NCBI RefSeq assembly: GCF_002564105.1
Contig: NZ_PDBX01000001.1
Span: 5,502,619 to 5,566,618 of the forward strand
Origin: Collimonas sp. PA-H2
GTDB lineage: Bacteria; Pseudomonadota; Gammaproteobacteria; Burkholderiales; Burkholderiaceae_D
Length of the DNA: 64,000 bases
Reading direction: 5' to 3'
The translations under genes and the position numbers were made by a program. Within the stretch, counting starts at the first letter, position 1; each line of letters starts with the position of its first letter. Shown here piece by piece: positions 46,910 through 56,660 of the stretch. The notes below the pieces were generated by a model. That model saw nothing but the letters and a program-made list of their open reading frames with translations. It was not told where the DNA came from and did not search any database.

Positions 46910-48043
46910 TCAGTTATCCAGAACTATGCGCAGCATGCGGCGCAACGGTTCTGCCGCGCCCCACAGCAGCTGGTCACCGACGGTAAATGCTGACAAATAA
47001 TCGCCACCCATCTGCAATTTACGCAGACGACCGACAGGAATTGTCAGGCTGCCGGTGACCGCTGCGGGCGTAAGGTCGTGCATTGATGACTCTTTGTCAT
47101 TAGGCACCACCTTCACCCACTGGTTATTACTGGCGATGATGTCATTGATTTCATCCAGCGGCACATCTTTTTTCAGCTTGATGGTCAATGCCTGCGAATG
47201 GCAGCGCATGGCGCCGATGCGGATGCACAGCCCATCCACCGGGATTACTTTGCCGCCGTTGCTGAAGCCTTCGCCGCGGCCGAGGATCTTGTTGGTTTCG
47301 GCGCCGGCTTTCCATTCTTCTTTCGACAGGCCCTCACCCAGGTCCTTGTCGATCCAGGGGATCAGATTACCGCCCAGCGGCACGCCAAACTGCTTGGTTT
47401 CATCGGCCGGCATGGAATGCTGCTTGCCGAGCACCTTGCGGTCGATTTCCAGAATCGCCGATTTCGGATCGTCCAGCAAGGCCTTGACTTCGGCGTTGAT
47501 CGAACCGAACTGGGTCAGCAACTCGCGCATGTGCTGAGCGCCGCCGCCGGAAGCCGCCTGGTAGGTCATGGAAGTCATCCACTCGATCATGTCATGCTCG
47601 AACAGGCCGCCCAGGCCCATCATCATGCAGGATACGGTGCAATTGCCGCCGATGTAGTTCTTGACGCCGCGCTGCAGGCTGTCCTTGATGACATTCAGGT
47701 TGACCGGATCCAGCACGATGATCGCGTCGTCCTTCATGCGCAGGGTCGATGCTGCATCGATCCAGTAGCCGTTCCAGCCGGCCGCACGCAGCTTAGGGAA
47801 AATCTCGCTGGTGTAGTCGCCGCCCTGGCAGGTAATAATGATGTCGCATTTTTTCAGGGCTTCAATATCGGTGGCGTCTTTCAACGTTGTTTCGTTTTTC
47901 GCCAGTGCCGGAGCTTTGCCGCCGGCATTTGAAGTTGAGAAAAATACCGGTTCGATATGGGCGAAATCGCCCTCTTCCTGCATACGCTGCAACAAGACCG
48001 AACCCACCATGCCACGCCAACCGACCAAACCAACCAGTTTCAT
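46910..48043 (-). CDS. asd: aspartate-semialdehyde dehydrogenase
   Basis: A 377-residue NADPH enzyme reducing aspartyl phosphate on the path to lysine, diaminopimelate, threonine and methionine. The cofactor motif is [13 protein letters not shown], and the active-site Cys lies in [15 protein letters not shown]. It belongs to the longer gram-negative class. The ATG at 48043 is preferred because AGGG lies 7 bp upstream. A second ATG one codon earlier is also possible. It is downstream of leuB. Confidence 0.96.
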   Translation of the reverse strand: MKLVGLVGWRGMVGSVLLQRMQEEGDFAHIEPVFFSTSNAGGKAPALAKNETTLKDATDIEALKKCDIIITCQGGDYTSEIFPKLRAAGWNGYWIDAASTLRMKDDAIIVLDPVNLNVIKDSLQRGVKNYIGGNCTVSCMMMGLGGLFEHDMIEWMTSMTYQAASGGGAQHMRELLTQFGSINAEVKALLDDPKSAILEIDRKVLGKQHSMPADETKQFGVPLGGNLIPWIDKDLGEGLSKEEWKAGAETNKILGRGEGFSNGGKVIPVDGLCIRIGAMRCHSQALTIKLKKDVPLDEINDIIASNNQWVKVVPNDKESSMHDLTPAAVTGSLTIPVGRLRKLQMGGDYLSAFTVGDQLLWGAAEPLRRMLRIVLDN

Positions 48044-48114
48044 CATGATTCCCTAACAAAATCGGGGAAAATCCCCGCACTCCACGGCAGACCCACCTGC
48101 CAAATTCTTTTCTT

Positions 48115-49185
48115 TTAACCGAGCGCTTTGACTACTGCCGCACCCATTTCGCTGGTGCCGACCTTGGTGGTGCCCGCTTCATAAATGTCGGCGGTGCGCA
48201 AGCCTTGCGCCAGCACCTTCTTGACCGCGTTGTCGATGCGATCGGCCTGCTCCGCCTTGTTCAGCGAGAAGCGCAGCATCATCGCCGCCGACAGGATCGT
48301 CGCCAGCGGATTGGCGATGCCCTTGCCGGCGATGTCCGGCGCCGAACCGTGCGACGGCTCGTACAGGCCCTTGTTGTTGGCGTCCAGCGAAGCCGACGGC
48401 AGCATGCCGATCGAACCGGTCAGCATGGCGGCCTGGTCCGACAGGATATCGCCGAACATGTTGCCAGTGACGATGACGTCGAATTTCTTCGGCGCGCGCA
48501 CCAGTTGCATCGCGGCGTTGTCGACATACATGTGGTCCAGCGCGACGTCAGGATATTCCTTATGCACATCAGTGACGATGTCTTTCCAGAACTGGAAAGT
48601 CTCCAGCACGTTAGCCTTGTCGACGCTGGTCAGGCGCTTGCCGCGCTTTTGCGCCGCCTGGAAGGCAACGTGCGCGATGCGGCGGATTTCCGATTCAGCG
48701 TAGCGCATGGTGTCGAAACCTTCGCGCTCGCCCTTGAAAGCGCCGTCCGGCGCGGTACGGACGCCGCGCGGCTGGCCGAAATAGATGTCGCCGGTGAGCT
48801 CACGGATGATCAGGATATCCAGTCCGGACACCACTTCTGGCTTCAGCGTCGAGGCGTTGGCCAGTTCCGGATACAGGATCGCCGGACGCAGGTTGGCGAA
48901 CAGGCCGAGGTGCTTGCGCAGGCCGAGGATCGCCTGCTCCGGGCGCAGCGAACGCTCCAGGGTATCGTACTGCCAATCGCCCACCGCGCCGAACAGGATG
49001 GCATCAGCTTCCTTTGCCAGTTTCAGGGTGCCTTCCGGCAGCGGATGGCCGTGCGCGGCATAGCCGGCGCCGCCGACCGGCGCGCTTTCCAGTTCAAATT
49101 TTTCGCCCAGCACGTTCAACACATTGACCGCTTGCTCGACGATTTCAGGACCGATGCCATCACCTGGCAAAATTGCTATTTTCAT
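48115..49185 (-). CDS. leuB: 3-isopropylmalate dehydrogenase
   Basis: A 356-residue enzyme oxidising 3-isopropylmalate in leucine synthesis. [18 protein letters not shown] is the normal N-terminus, and this ATG (49185) has AGGA about 7 bp upstream, so an in-frame ATG 8 codons earlier is not used here. [13 protein letters not shown] and [18 protein letters not shown] (metal and substrate site) are intact. An 81-bp palindrome lies between leuD and this gene. Confidence 0.96.
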   Translation of the reverse strand: MKIAILPGDGIGPEIVEQAVNVLNVLGEKFELESAPVGGAGYAAHGHPLPEGTLKLAKEADAILFGAVGDWQYDTLERSLRPEQAILGLRKHLGLFANLRPAILYPELANASTLKPEVVSGLDILIIRELTGDIYFGQPRGVRTAPDGAFKGEREGFDTMRYAESEIRRIAHVAFQAAQKRGKRLTSVDKANVLETFQFWKDIVTDVHKEYPDVALDHMYVDNAAMQLVRAPKKFDVIVTGNMFGDILSDQAAMLTGSIGMLPSASLDANNKGLYEPSHGSAPDIAGKGIANPLATILSAAMMLRFSLNKAEQADRIDNAVKKVLAQGLRTADIYEAGTTKVGTSEMGAAVVKALG

Positions 49186-49228
49186 TTTTTCCTGGATTGA
49201 ATAATTCAAAAATATTCTGTCTGATCAG

Positions 49229-49309
49229 TTGAGGACAAAGTCGCACGGATAGTGTAATTCGTCGCACGGCGGCGACTCTTAAACACTTCCCGTGCAGCTC
49301 TGTCCCCAA
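49229..49309. repeat. 81-bp imperfect palindrome between leuD and leuB
   Basis: The left arm begins TTGAGGACAAAGTCGCACGG. The reverse complement of the right arm begins TTGGGGACAGAGCTGCACGG, and both continue with related AAGTG/TAGTG sequence over about 36 bases per arm. It starts 4 bp after the leuD stop on the minus strand. The TTGGGGACAGAG-type end resembles known dispersed bacterial intergenic repeats. Confidence 0.75.
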
Positions 49310-49313
49310 TAAG

Positions 49314-49961
49314 CTAGATTGTATTGCTCAGCCAAGGCTGAGCAAACAAATGACGCTCTTCAAATTCGCGGATCTTGTCAGCCTGGCGCAAGGTCAGGCC
49401 GATATCGTCAAGGCCGTTCAGCAAGCAATATTTGCGGAACTCGCCGACTTCAAACGGGAAAGCCAGATTGCCGTTGGCCGTGCTGACCAGTTGCTTTTCC
49501 AGGTCGATCACCAGCTTGTAACCAGGGAAAGCCTTGACCTCATCGAACAGGCGGTCGATCTGCGCCTCAGGCAGCATGATCGGCAGCAAACCGTTCTTGA
49601 AGCAGTTATTGAAGAAGATATCGGCGAAGCTTGGCGCGATGACAGCGCGGAAGCCGTACTGGTCCAGCGCCCACGGCGCGTGCTCGCGCGAGGAACCGCA
49701 GCCGAAATTCTTGCGCGTCAGCAAAATCGATGCGCCCTGGTAACGCTGCTGGTTGAGGACGAAATCCGGATTCAGCGGCCGCCGTCCATTATCCATGCCC
49801 GGCTCGCCATGATCTAGGTAACGCCATTCATCGAACAGGTTGGGGCCGAAACCGGTGCGCTGGATCGACTTCAGGAACTGCTTGGGGATAATCGCGTCGG
49901 TATCGACGTTAGCGCGGTCCAGCGGCGCCACCAAGCCATCCAGTACAGTAAATTTATTCAT
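49314..49961 (-). CDS. leuD: 3-isopropylmalate dehydratase small subunit
   Basis: A 215-residue swivel-domain subunit that works with LeuC to isomerise isopropylmalate. [16 protein letters not shown] and [14 protein letters not shown] form the substrate loop. ATG 49961 is chosen, with a GTG one codon upstream as alternative. It is separated from leuC by the small entericidin gene. Confidence 0.95.
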   Translation of the reverse strand: MNKFTVLDGLVAPLDRANVDTDAIIPKQFLKSIQRTGFGPNLFDEWRYLDHGEPGMDNGRRPLNPDFVLNQQRYQGASILLTRKNFGCGSSREHAPWALDQYGFRAVIAPSFADIFFNNCFKNGLLPIMLPEAQIDRLFDEVKAFPGYKLVIDLEKQLVSTANGNLAFPFEVGEFRKYCLLNGLDDIGLTLRQADKIREFEERHLFAQPWLSNTI

Positions 49962-50017
49962 CACATATCCAATCTTGATGCGCCTTTTCTTGACGCCGTT
50001 CCGCTAGCGCGGGGTGA

Positions 50018-50143
50018 TCACTTGCCTTGAATCTTTTCGCCGACGTGTTCTACATCTTTGCCAAAGCCGTGAAAGGTATTGCAAGCAGTCAGCGCATAAA
50101 CACTAGTCAGCAACACGCACAGGGTGATTATTTTCTTCATCAT
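50018..50143 (-). CDS. entericidin A/B family lipoprotein
   Basis: A 41-residue lipoprotein with a signal peptide (KKIITLCVLLTSVYALTAC, lipobox LTAC) and a mature peptide NTFHGFGKDVEHVGEKIQGK typical of entericidins. AAGGA lies 7 bp upstream of the first ATG. It sits 17 bp after leuC inside the leuC-leuD gap, a position seen in other Burkholderiales. Entericidins are linked to stationary-phase membrane stress, and the role here is unknown. Confidence 0.88.
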   Translation of the reverse strand: MMKKIITLCVLLTSVYALTACNTFHGFGKDVEHVGEKIQGK

Positions 50144-50160
50144 TGTTCCATCCTTCAATC

Positions 50161-51561
50161 TTATAGCGAGCGAATATCCACGAAATGGCCGGCGATCCCA
50201 GCCGCCGCGGCCATTGCCGGGCTGACCAGATGGGTGCGGCCGCCGGCGCCCTGGCGGCCTTCGAAGTTGCGGTTCGAGGTGGAAGCACAGCGCTCGCCCG
50301 GCTCCAGCCGGTCGGCGTTCATTGCCAGGCACATCGAGCAGCCCGGCTCGCGCCATTCGAAGCCGGCATCCTTGAAAATCTTGTCCAGGCCTTCGCGCTC
50401 GGCCTGTTCCTTGACCAGGCCGGAGCCCGGCACCACCATCGCCAGCTTGACGTTGGAAGCGCGGAACTTGCCGCGCACCACTGCCGCCGCGGCGCGCAGA
50501 TCTTCAATCCGCGAGTTGGTGCAGGAGCCGATGAAGACCTTGTCGATGCGGATATCTTCAATCGCGGTGTTCGGCTTCAGCGCCATGTAGGCCAGCGCTT
50601 TTTCCATGCCGTCGCGCTTGGTGGCGTCTTTTTCCTTGTCCGGATCGGGGATGCGGCCGTCCACTGCCACCACCATTTCGGGCGAGGTGCCCCAGGTCAC
50701 TTGCGGCTTGATCTCGGCTGCGTTGAGGGTCACCACCATGTCAAATTTGGAGCCTGGATCGGAATGCAAGGTGCGCCAGTAAGTCACGGCGCGCTCCCAG
50801 TGCGGTCCGGCCGGCGAAAACGGCCGGCCCTTGACGTAGCTCAGCGTGGTGTCGTCGACGGCAATCATGCCGGCGCGGGCGCCGGCTTCAATCGCCATAT
50901 TGCACACCGTCATGCGGCCTTCCATCGACAAGGCGCGAATCGCCGTGCCGGCGAATTCAATCGCGTAGCCGGTGCCGCCGGCGGTGCCGATGCGGCCGAT
51001 CACGGCCAGCACGATATCCTTGGCGGTGACGCCGTTGGGAATCGCGCCGTCGACCTGCACCAGCATCGATTTGGATTTCTTGGTCAGCAAGGTTTGCGTG
51101 GCCAGCACGTGCTCGACTTCCGAGGTGCCGATGCCGTGCGCCAGGCAGCCGAAGGCGCCGTGGGTGGAGGTATGCGAATCGCCGCAGACCACGGTCATGC
51201 CCGGCAGGGTTGCGCCCTGCTCCGGCCCGATCACGTGGACGATGCCCTGGCGGTGGTCATTCATACCGAAATAGGTCAGGCCATAGCTCTTGGCATTGGC
51301 ATCCAGCGTTTCAACCTGCAGGCGCGATATCGGATCGGCAATGCCATTGGCGCGGCCGGTAGTCGGCACGTTATGGTCGGCCACCATCAGGTTGGCCGGC
51401 AGGCGCCATGGCTTGCGCCCGGCCAGCTTCAGTCCTTCGAAGGCCTGAGGGCTGGTGACCTCGTGCAAAAGATGTCGATCGATATACAGAATCGCCGTGC
51501 CGTCCTGTTCGGTATGGACGACATGGGCATCCCAGAGTTTGTCATAGAGCGTTTTAAGCAT
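50161..51561 (-). CDS. leuC: 3-isopropylmalate dehydratase large subunit
   Basis: A 466-residue aconitase-family enzyme. The three cysteines of the 4Fe-4S cluster lie in [13 protein letters not shown] and [25 protein letters not shown] and the N-terminal [12 protein letters not shown] are typical. First gene of the leu block here. The roughly 175 bp upstream should carry its promoter. Confidence 0.97.
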   Translation of the reverse strand: MLKTLYDKLWDAHVVHTEQDGTAILYIDRHLLHEVTSPQAFEGLKLAGRKPWRLPANLMVADHNVPTTGRANGIADPISRLQVETLDANAKSYGLTYFGMNDHRQGIVHVIGPEQGATLPGMTVVCGDSHTSTHGAFGCLAHGIGTSEVEHVLATQTLLTKKSKSMLVQVDGAIPNGVTAKDIVLAVIGRIGTAGGTGYAIEFAGTAIRALSMEGRMTVCNMAIEAGARAGMIAVDDTTLSYVKGRPFSPAGPHWERAVTYWRTLHSDPGSKFDMVVTLNAAEIKPQVTWGTSPEMVVAVDGRIPDPDKEKDATKRDGMEKALAYMALKPNTAIEDIRIDKVFIGSCTNSRIEDLRAAAAVVRGKFRASNVKLAMVVPGSGLVKEQAEREGLDKIFKDAGFEWREPGCSMCLAMNADRLEPGERCASTSNRNFEGRQGAGGRTHLVSPAMAAAAGIAGHFVDIRSL

Positions 51562-51738
51562 GATCCAGGGCGGCTTCGAGACCGCGCAAAACAGTGAATT
51601 TAGCTCTTGATTATGCCATAGAAGCAGCCCGCCAATACTCTAGAACGTCGTGAAAATGACATTCCCTGCCCTGGCATGTTGCATATATTCACGTATTGCC
51701 TGGCCCCGGGAACGCCAAAGCTGGAAATTGTTTAGCTC

Positions 51739-52623
51739 TTATTTAGCCGCTTTGCCGCGCAGATAGGCGGACAGATCGAGCTTGCCGGTCGCCAGCGCGG
51801 TTCCCAGCAAGATGATCAGGCAGCCGAGGACCATGCCGGGCGTCACCTGCTCCTTCAGGAAAATGGCGCCCCAGATCACGCCGAAGATCGGAATCAGGAA
51901 GGTCACGGAAGCCGCATAGGCGGAGCCGACGCGGTCCAGCAGGCGATAGAAGATCGCATAGGCCACGCCGGTGCACAGCACGCCCAGCGCCAGCACTGAA
52001 TACCAGGCGAGGCTGGATACCGGCGCCGCCGGCCAATACAGCAATGCCAGCGGCAGCAGCACCAGGGTCGCCGCCAGCTGGCTGCCGCAGGCCACGACAA
52101 AAGGCGGCACGCCGGCCAGGCGGGTTTTCGAATAGTTGATCGCAAAACCATAGGACAGCGTGGCCAGCAGCACCGCGCCGGTCGCCAGCCAGACTCCGGG
52201 CTGTCCCTCGCCGATCTTGTCCCACACCAGCACAATCACACCCGCCATGCCGACCAGCATGCCGATCACCTGCGGCCGGCTCATCGGCGCTTTCAGCCAG
52301 ACGAACGCGATCAGGCCAGTCCACAACGGCACGGTGGCGTTCAAGACAGCATCGAAACCGGCGTTCACATACAAGGTCGAGTAGGCAAACAGCGAGAACG
52401 GAAAGGCTGAATTGGTGACGCCGACCACCAGCATCGGCCATAACTTGCTGCGCAAATGACCGCGCGCGACGGCCGAACGCAATACTGGCAGCAGCACCAG
52501 CGCGGCGATGCCGACGCGCAAGGCGATCAAGGGCACCGGACCGAATTCCGGCGTACCGATGCGCATGAAAAGAAACGATGCGCCCCAGATGGCCGCGAGA
52601 GAAAACAGTTCCGCAATATTCAT
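51739..52623 (-). CDS. EamA/DMT-family transporter
   Basis: A 294-residue inner-membrane protein with ten predicted helices in two EamA repeats. I start it at ATG 52623 (MNIAELFSLAAIWGASFLFM), because the residues encoded further upstream are not membrane-like. SNSAFPFSLFAYSTLYVNAG-type and LIPIFGVIWGAIFLKEQ segments match the drug/metabolite transporter family. Substrate is unknown. Confidence 0.9.
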   Translation of the reverse strand: MNIAELFSLAAIWGASFLFMRIGTPEFGPVPLIALRVGIAALVLLPVLRSAVARGHLRSKLWPMLVVGVTNSAFPFSLFAYSTLYVNAGFDAVLNATVPLWTGLIAFVWLKAPMSRPQVIGMLVGMAGVIVLVWDKIGEGQPGVWLATGAVLLATLSYGFAINYSKTRLAGVPPFVVACGSQLAATLVLLPLALLYWPAAPVSSLAWYSVLALGVLCTGVAYAIFYRLLDRVGSAYAASVTFLIPIFGVIWGAIFLKEQVTPGMVLGCLIILLGTALATGKLDLSAYLRGKAAK

Positions 52624-53391
52624 GGCTGGCTTTTCGATTTGGATTAAGTGTCCCGGCAGCACCCGGCAGCGGGACACAAATTAACATGCGGCAATATATC
52701 CGATAATCGCGACCGCGTAAAAAAATCACGTTATCGACGCCTATGCCGGCGTCAAAAAAAATATCCGCGCAACATATCGATGCGCACCCCGCTCCGCAGA
52801 AAATCCCGCCCACGCATCACAGCGGAAAGCAGCCCTCCACATGCAGTTTCAGCGAAACAGTGCGGAATCTGCACACGTTGTTTTACGCCTTGTCAAAAAC
52901 GGACATCACATGCTCTCGACAGTTTTCCCGTGCGTCATTATTCGCAGCGACGCCATTTCAGGCACCAAGAATGAAATGGCATTTTTATATTTTTTTTGTT
53001 AGCGCTCCCAAGATGCAGCATGGAAAAACACTAGCCAAACCGGCCAACTTATCTGTCCGAAGCTGACAGGGTTTTGTCGTAAACACTAGGTTTTGCAATC
53101 CTATTATCAGATCAACGTAAATGCACTCGCTCGACGAGCCCTGCGCTGATCGCGTCCAAAACAACGCCCTTCGATCACGCTTTGTCCTGCTGAAAAGAGA
53201 CATTTTCGTTTAGCTCGGCGAGACATTCGCAAAGCTTGTTGCCGCATAAGAAGTTCGCTTTCATCCGGCGCACTTCTTATGCGCAACACGCTGACGAGAC
53301 GATCTTTATTTGTGGCAACACTTGCCGATGGCCAGGGGCGCATGGGCAAGACAATCTGGTGAATGATGCCCCACTCCAAGGAGAAACAGAA
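52624..53391. other. long divergent intergenic region
   Basis: 768 bp between the EamA gene and the first glycine-rich gene. I see no frame with credible coding character on either strand. The right part holds a strong hairpin (53237-53288). Both promoters should lie here. The middle (52980-53110) is AT-rich. Confidence 0.55.
53237..53288. promoter_or_regulatory. inverted repeat upstream of the glycine-rich gene
   Basis: TGTTGCCGCATAAGAAGTTCGC faces GCGCACTTCTTATGCGCAACA-type sequence: arms of about 21 bases with one mismatch and one extra base, around a 9-base loop. It lies about 100 bp before the glycine-rich gene start and could be an operator or a leader-RNA hairpin. Confidence 0.55.
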
Positions 53392-54027
53392 ATGAAAAAG
53401 CAAATTCTTGCCGCATCCATAGTTTCACTGTTCGCCGTCTCTGCATTCGCTCATCAATCTTCCGGCTCAAGCACAAGCACCACCACCACCACCGCCACCA
53501 TCACTAGCGTCGCAACTGCAGTGTCGGTCGGTGGCGTAGGCGGCGCCGGCGGCTCGGCAAGTTCAGGCGGCGCAACCGGCGGCTCGGCCACTGGCGGCAC
53601 AGCAACGGGCGGCAATGCAAGCCAAACCATTACCGGCGGCATGGCCAATACCGGCGGCAACTGGACCGGCGCCGGCGGCAGCACGGCAACCGGCGGCGCA
53701 ACTACAGCCGGCGGAACCAGCAGCGGCACTGCCAATGGCGGCAGTAGCGGCGATGCCGGCAAGCTTGGCAGCACCACAGGCGGTGCTGGCGGCGCATCCA
53801 GCGCCACCGGCAGCACACAAGCCTATAACGGCAATGCCAGTTCCAGTGGAGGCATAAGCGGCACATGGACCGGTAACGCAGATGCATCGATTAATGGTGC
53901 TACCAATACCGGCGGCTCGGCAGGAAACTTTGTGTTCGCTGGCGGCGCTCAATCTGGCAATGCCACTGCTGGCAACGGCGGCTTTGGCGGCAATGCATTC
54001 TCATCGGCAAAAGCCGGCAATCAATAA
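53392..54027 (+). CDS. exported glycine-rich repeat protein
   Basis: A 211-residue protein with a signal peptide (KKQILAASIVSLFAVSAFA) and a mature region that is almost entirely Gly, Ser, Thr, Ala and Asn in loose GGSATGGTATGG-like repeats. An AAGGAG site lies 9 bp upstream of the ATG. It has no cysteine or catalytic motif. Such sequences suit an extracellular structural or matrix role, but no function is known. The next gene encodes a related protein. Confidence 0.75.
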   Translation: MKKQILAASIVSLFAVSAFAHQSSGSSTSTTTTTATITSVATAVSVGGVGGAGGSASSGGATGGSATGGTATGGNASQTITGGMANTGGNWTGAGGSTATGGATTAGGTSSGTANGGSSGDAGKLGSTTGGAGGASSATGSTQAYNGNASSSGGISGTWTGNADASINGATNTGGSAGNFVFAGGAQSGNATAGNGGFGGNAFSSAKAGNQ

Positions 54028-54126
54028 TAACAACGGCAGGGAACGGCTCGGTTAGCTATGAGTTGCGAGAGGGAAAAGAAATTTTTCCCTCTCGTTTGTA
54101 AAACCAACCATTACGATGGAGAAGCC

Positions 54127-54975
54127 ATGAAACGCATACTTATAGGCATACTGGTAGCCTCGACCTTCACAGTGCCGGCGCTAGCGCAGACGACACCTAC
54201 CACCACATCCACATCCACCGCAACCGCGGTCGGCGGCGCGGGCGGCGTCGGCGGCTCGGCAGCAGGCGGCGCGGCAGCAGGCGGCACCGCGTCCAATACG
54301 ATTTCGGGAACATATGGCGCATCTGCCACCAATGGCGGCAGCGCAACCGGCGGCTCAGGCACCGGCGGCAACTCAAGCGTGAGCGTATCCGTTTCCCTGC
54401 CGACCACATCGGGAACGGGAACATCTGGTTCAGGAGCATCCGGCACTGGAACATCAGCAGGAGCAGGAACCAGCAGCGCCGCAGGCGAGCCAGGCAGCAG
54501 CGCTAACAACACCAAGACCACGGTCGACTACGGCGGCACTTATTCCATCAAGACCGTGCCGAATATTGTTGCGCCATCGCTGACGACCACCTTGTCCGAC
54601 ACCTGCATGGGTTCGGCATCGTTCGGCTTGTCGTTCACAGGTTTCGGCGCCACCGGCGGCACCACCATGGTCGACCAGGCATGCGTACGGCGCCTTGATT
54701 CCAGGGAATTCCGCGCCATGGGCCTGAACGATGTGGCGCTTGCCCTGCTCTGCCAAAGCGAAGCCAATCGCAAAGCGGTTGAATCGACCGGACGTTCCTG
54801 CCCAGGCATGGAAAGAGCCGCCGCACCTGCTGCCCCGGCCGCGCCTTCCGCAGAAAACAATGCCGTCAGCCAAAACCTGATGAACATCGGCGATCAATAT
54901 AAAGACCCGTTGATTCGAGCCCGTCTTGGCCTGGATAGCAAAATGCCGGATTTGTCTGCCTTAAAAGACCGCTAA
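54127..54975 (+). CDS. exported glycine-rich protein with conserved C-terminal cysteine domain
   Basis: A 282-residue protein with a signal peptide (ILIGILVASTFTVPALAQ). Residues 22-130 are Gly/Thr/Ser-rich with the segment ATAVGGAGGVGGSA that resembles the upstream protein. A C-terminal part (about 150-240) has cysteines in DTCMGSASFGLSF, DQACVRRLDSREF and LCQSEANRKAV, which could pair in disulfides. ATG 54127 has GGAG 5 bp upstream. A function is not recognised. It lies 100 bp after the first glycine-rich gene and 20 bp before the OrfA-like gene, so the three may be co-transcribed. Confidence 0.75.
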   Translation: MKRILIGILVASTFTVPALAQTTPTTTSTSTATAVGGAGGVGGSAAGGAAAGGTASNTISGTYGASATNGGSATGGSGTGGNSSVSVSVSLPTTSGTGTSGSGASGTGTSAGAGTSSAAGEPGSSANNTKTTVDYGGTYSIKTVPNIVAPSLTTTLSDTCMGSASFGLSFTGFGATGGTTMVDQACVRRLDSREFRAMGLNDVALALLCQSEANRKAVESTGRSCPGMERAAAPAAPAAPSAENNAVSQNLMNIGDQYKDPLIRARLGLDSKMPDLSALKDR

Positions 54976-54995
54976 AAAGAATGCGAGGCAATGCC

Positions 54996-55289
54996 ATGAA
55001 GCGTTCGCCATTCTCCAGCGACCAGATCGCTGCGGCCCTGAAGCAGGAGGAACTGGGCATGCCGTTGGCTGATGTGATCAAGCAAGCAGGAATCACGGAA
55101 CGCACCTTCCTTAACTGGAAGCGGCAATACGGGGGCCTGCCTGACTATCCGCAAGACTTGAAATGCCTGCAGGAAGAGAACGCCAAGCTGAAACAGATTG
55201 TGGCTGAACTGACACTGGAAAACGCTCGCTTGCAAGATGTACTGGAAGACAAGCGAAGTAAACACGAGCATTACAGCTCTCCCAGTTGA
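54996..55289 (+). CDS. orphan IS3-type OrfA / HTH_8-like protein
   Basis: A 97-residue protein like the first frame of IS3-group transposons: SPFSSDQIAAALKQEELGMP, then ITERTFLNWKRQYGG (helix-turn-helix) and a leucine-zipper-like coiled coil (CLQEENAKLKQIVAELTLEN). The frame is intact, but no OrfB integrase frame follows and no terminal inverted repeats were seen. It is either a transposon remnant or a captured DNA-binding protein. GAGG lies 9 bp before the ATG. Confidence 0.7.
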   Translation: MKRSPFSSDQIAAALKQEELGMPLADVIKQAGITERTFLNWKRQYGGLPDYPQDLKCLQEENAKLKQIVAELTLENARLQDVLEDKRSKHEHYSSPS

Positions 55290-55608
55290 ATGCCGCTTGG
55301 CAAGAAATAGATAGCTTTGGATAAACGATATAAATCGTAATATTATTTTTACTAAAATGTGAACACAACGGCTTCAAATGTCAAATAAATACTCGAAAGA
55401 AATTAACAATGGTGCACGCGGAAAATTTCGGCGGATTTATTTTGTTGCCATAGAAAATCATGTGTTAACGCGCCACGGAATCAACTAAATTTAACAATCA
55501 TTTACTGGACAATATCCAGTTTTGTAGCAGAATGGGGAATAGTAATTTACCAATAAAAAATTGCGTTCCGGCAATGCAAAACGGTAAATTGGCGGCAGGG
55601 AGAGTCTC
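55290..55608. other. AT-rich intergenic region before the AraC-type regulator
   Basis: 319 bp, strongly AT-rich, no gene. It contains a small hairpin ACTGGA-CAATA-TCCAGT (about 55503-55519) and a spaced repeat TTTACC...GGTAAA near 55548-55590, possible regulator sites. No OrfB remnant of an insertion sequence was recognised. Confidence 0.5.
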
Positions 55609-56631
55609 ATGGATATCGAGTGCGCAAAGACACTTGAAGTGATAGACGGCGGCAGCTCAACCAGGCATATAGGTATCATCGTTTTTGAAGGCGTTGTGCT
55701 GGCTGACGTGGTGGGCGCGGCGGATGTTTTCGGCGTCGGCGACAAGCTGATTTCCACGGTCTTTCCCGGCACCACACGCTATGCCGTGTCCGTCCTGTCG
55801 ATTGCGGGCGGCATGATCATGTCATCCGCCTCGGTGCAGATCATGACTTCGGCACTGGCGTCCTTCGACAAACATCATTTCGACACCCTGCTGATTGCCA
55901 GCGGCACAGGCAATTTCGACGCCTACCGGGATCCCGTCCTGATTACCTGGCTGCAGCAAATGCGCGGCAACGTGCGTCGCATCGCCGCGATCTGCACCGG
56001 CGTCTTCGTGATCGGCGCCGCCGGTTTCCTCAACAACCGCCGCGCCACCACCCATTGGGCCCTGCTGGACAAGCTGGCGCGCGAATTCCCGCTGATTAAA
56101 ATCGAGCGCGAAGCGCAGATCAGTGAAGACGACGGCATCTTTACGTCTTGCGATGTAGGCATGGCCACAGACCTGGCATTACGCTTGCTGGAAAACGATC
56201 TGGGTCCCGCAGTTGCGCGGCGGGTCGCGCAAAGCCTGGTAGTCTGCCAGCGCCGCCGCGACACGCCGCCTGCCAACCAGGCGTCGCCTGCCAGTTTCCC
56301 GGTCAAGACCAGCAAGATCCAGCGCGCCTCGTTATGGTTTGTGGAACATCTGGCGGAATCCATCAGCGTGGTCGACGCCGCCAACTTCGTATCCATGAGC
56401 GAACGCAATTTTGTGCGCCAGTTCAAGCGCGAAACCGGACAGACGCCGCATGATTTCCTGCTCAACCTGCGGCTAGAAGCAGTGCGCCAGCAATTGACCG
56501 AGACCGACCTGCCGGTGGACAAGATAGCCAGGCGCTGCGGCCTGTTCAGCGGCGAGCACGTCGCCAAATTGTTCCGCAAGCATATGTGGACATCTCCCAC
56601 GGAATACCGCAAGGGCATAAGGCCAAACTGA
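55609..56631 (+). CDS. GlxA-like transcriptional regulator (DJ-1/PfpI domain plus AraC DNA-binding domain)
   Basis: A 340-residue regulator. Residues about 20-190 form a DJ-1/PfpI amidotransferase-like domain with the nucleophile-elbow segment AAICTGVFVIGAAG. Residues about 235-338 form the AraC double helix-turn-helix, ending KIARRCGLFSGEHVAKLFRK. GGGAG lies before the ATG. The family controls, among others, glycine betaine and arginine metabolism and is often ligand-dependent. The diguanylate cyclase begins 29 bp downstream, so the two are probably one transcript. Confidence 0.9.
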   Translation: MDIECAKTLEVIDGGSSTRHIGIIVFEGVVLADVVGAADVFGVGDKLISTVFPGTTRYAVSVLSIAGGMIMSSASVQIMTSALASFDKHHFDTLLIASGTGNFDAYRDPVLITWLQQMRGNVRRIAAICTGVFVIGAAGFLNNRRATTHWALLDKLAREFPLIKIEREAQISEDDGIFTSCDVGMATDLALRLLENDLGPAVARRVAQSLVVCQRRRDTPPANQASPASFPVKTSKIQRASLWFVEHLAESISVVDAANFVSMSERNFVRQFKRETGQTPHDFLLNLRLEAVRQQLTETDLPVDKIARRCGLFSGEHVAKLFRKHMWTSPTEYRKGIRPN

Positions 56632-56660
56632 GACCGTAGGCACTATTGCCTGGAGCACCG

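Noticed and set aside
48205..49200. 331-codon plus-strand frame opposite leuB
   Set aside because: Antisense shadow of a conserved enzyme.
50185..51597. 470-codon plus-strand frame opposite leuC
   Set aside because: Antisense shadow of a complete aconitase-family gene with all three cluster cysteines.
54996..55289. Complete insertion sequence of the IS3 group
   Set aside because: Only an OrfA-like frame is present. No OrfB frame, terminal inverted repeats or target duplication could be found in the flanks.
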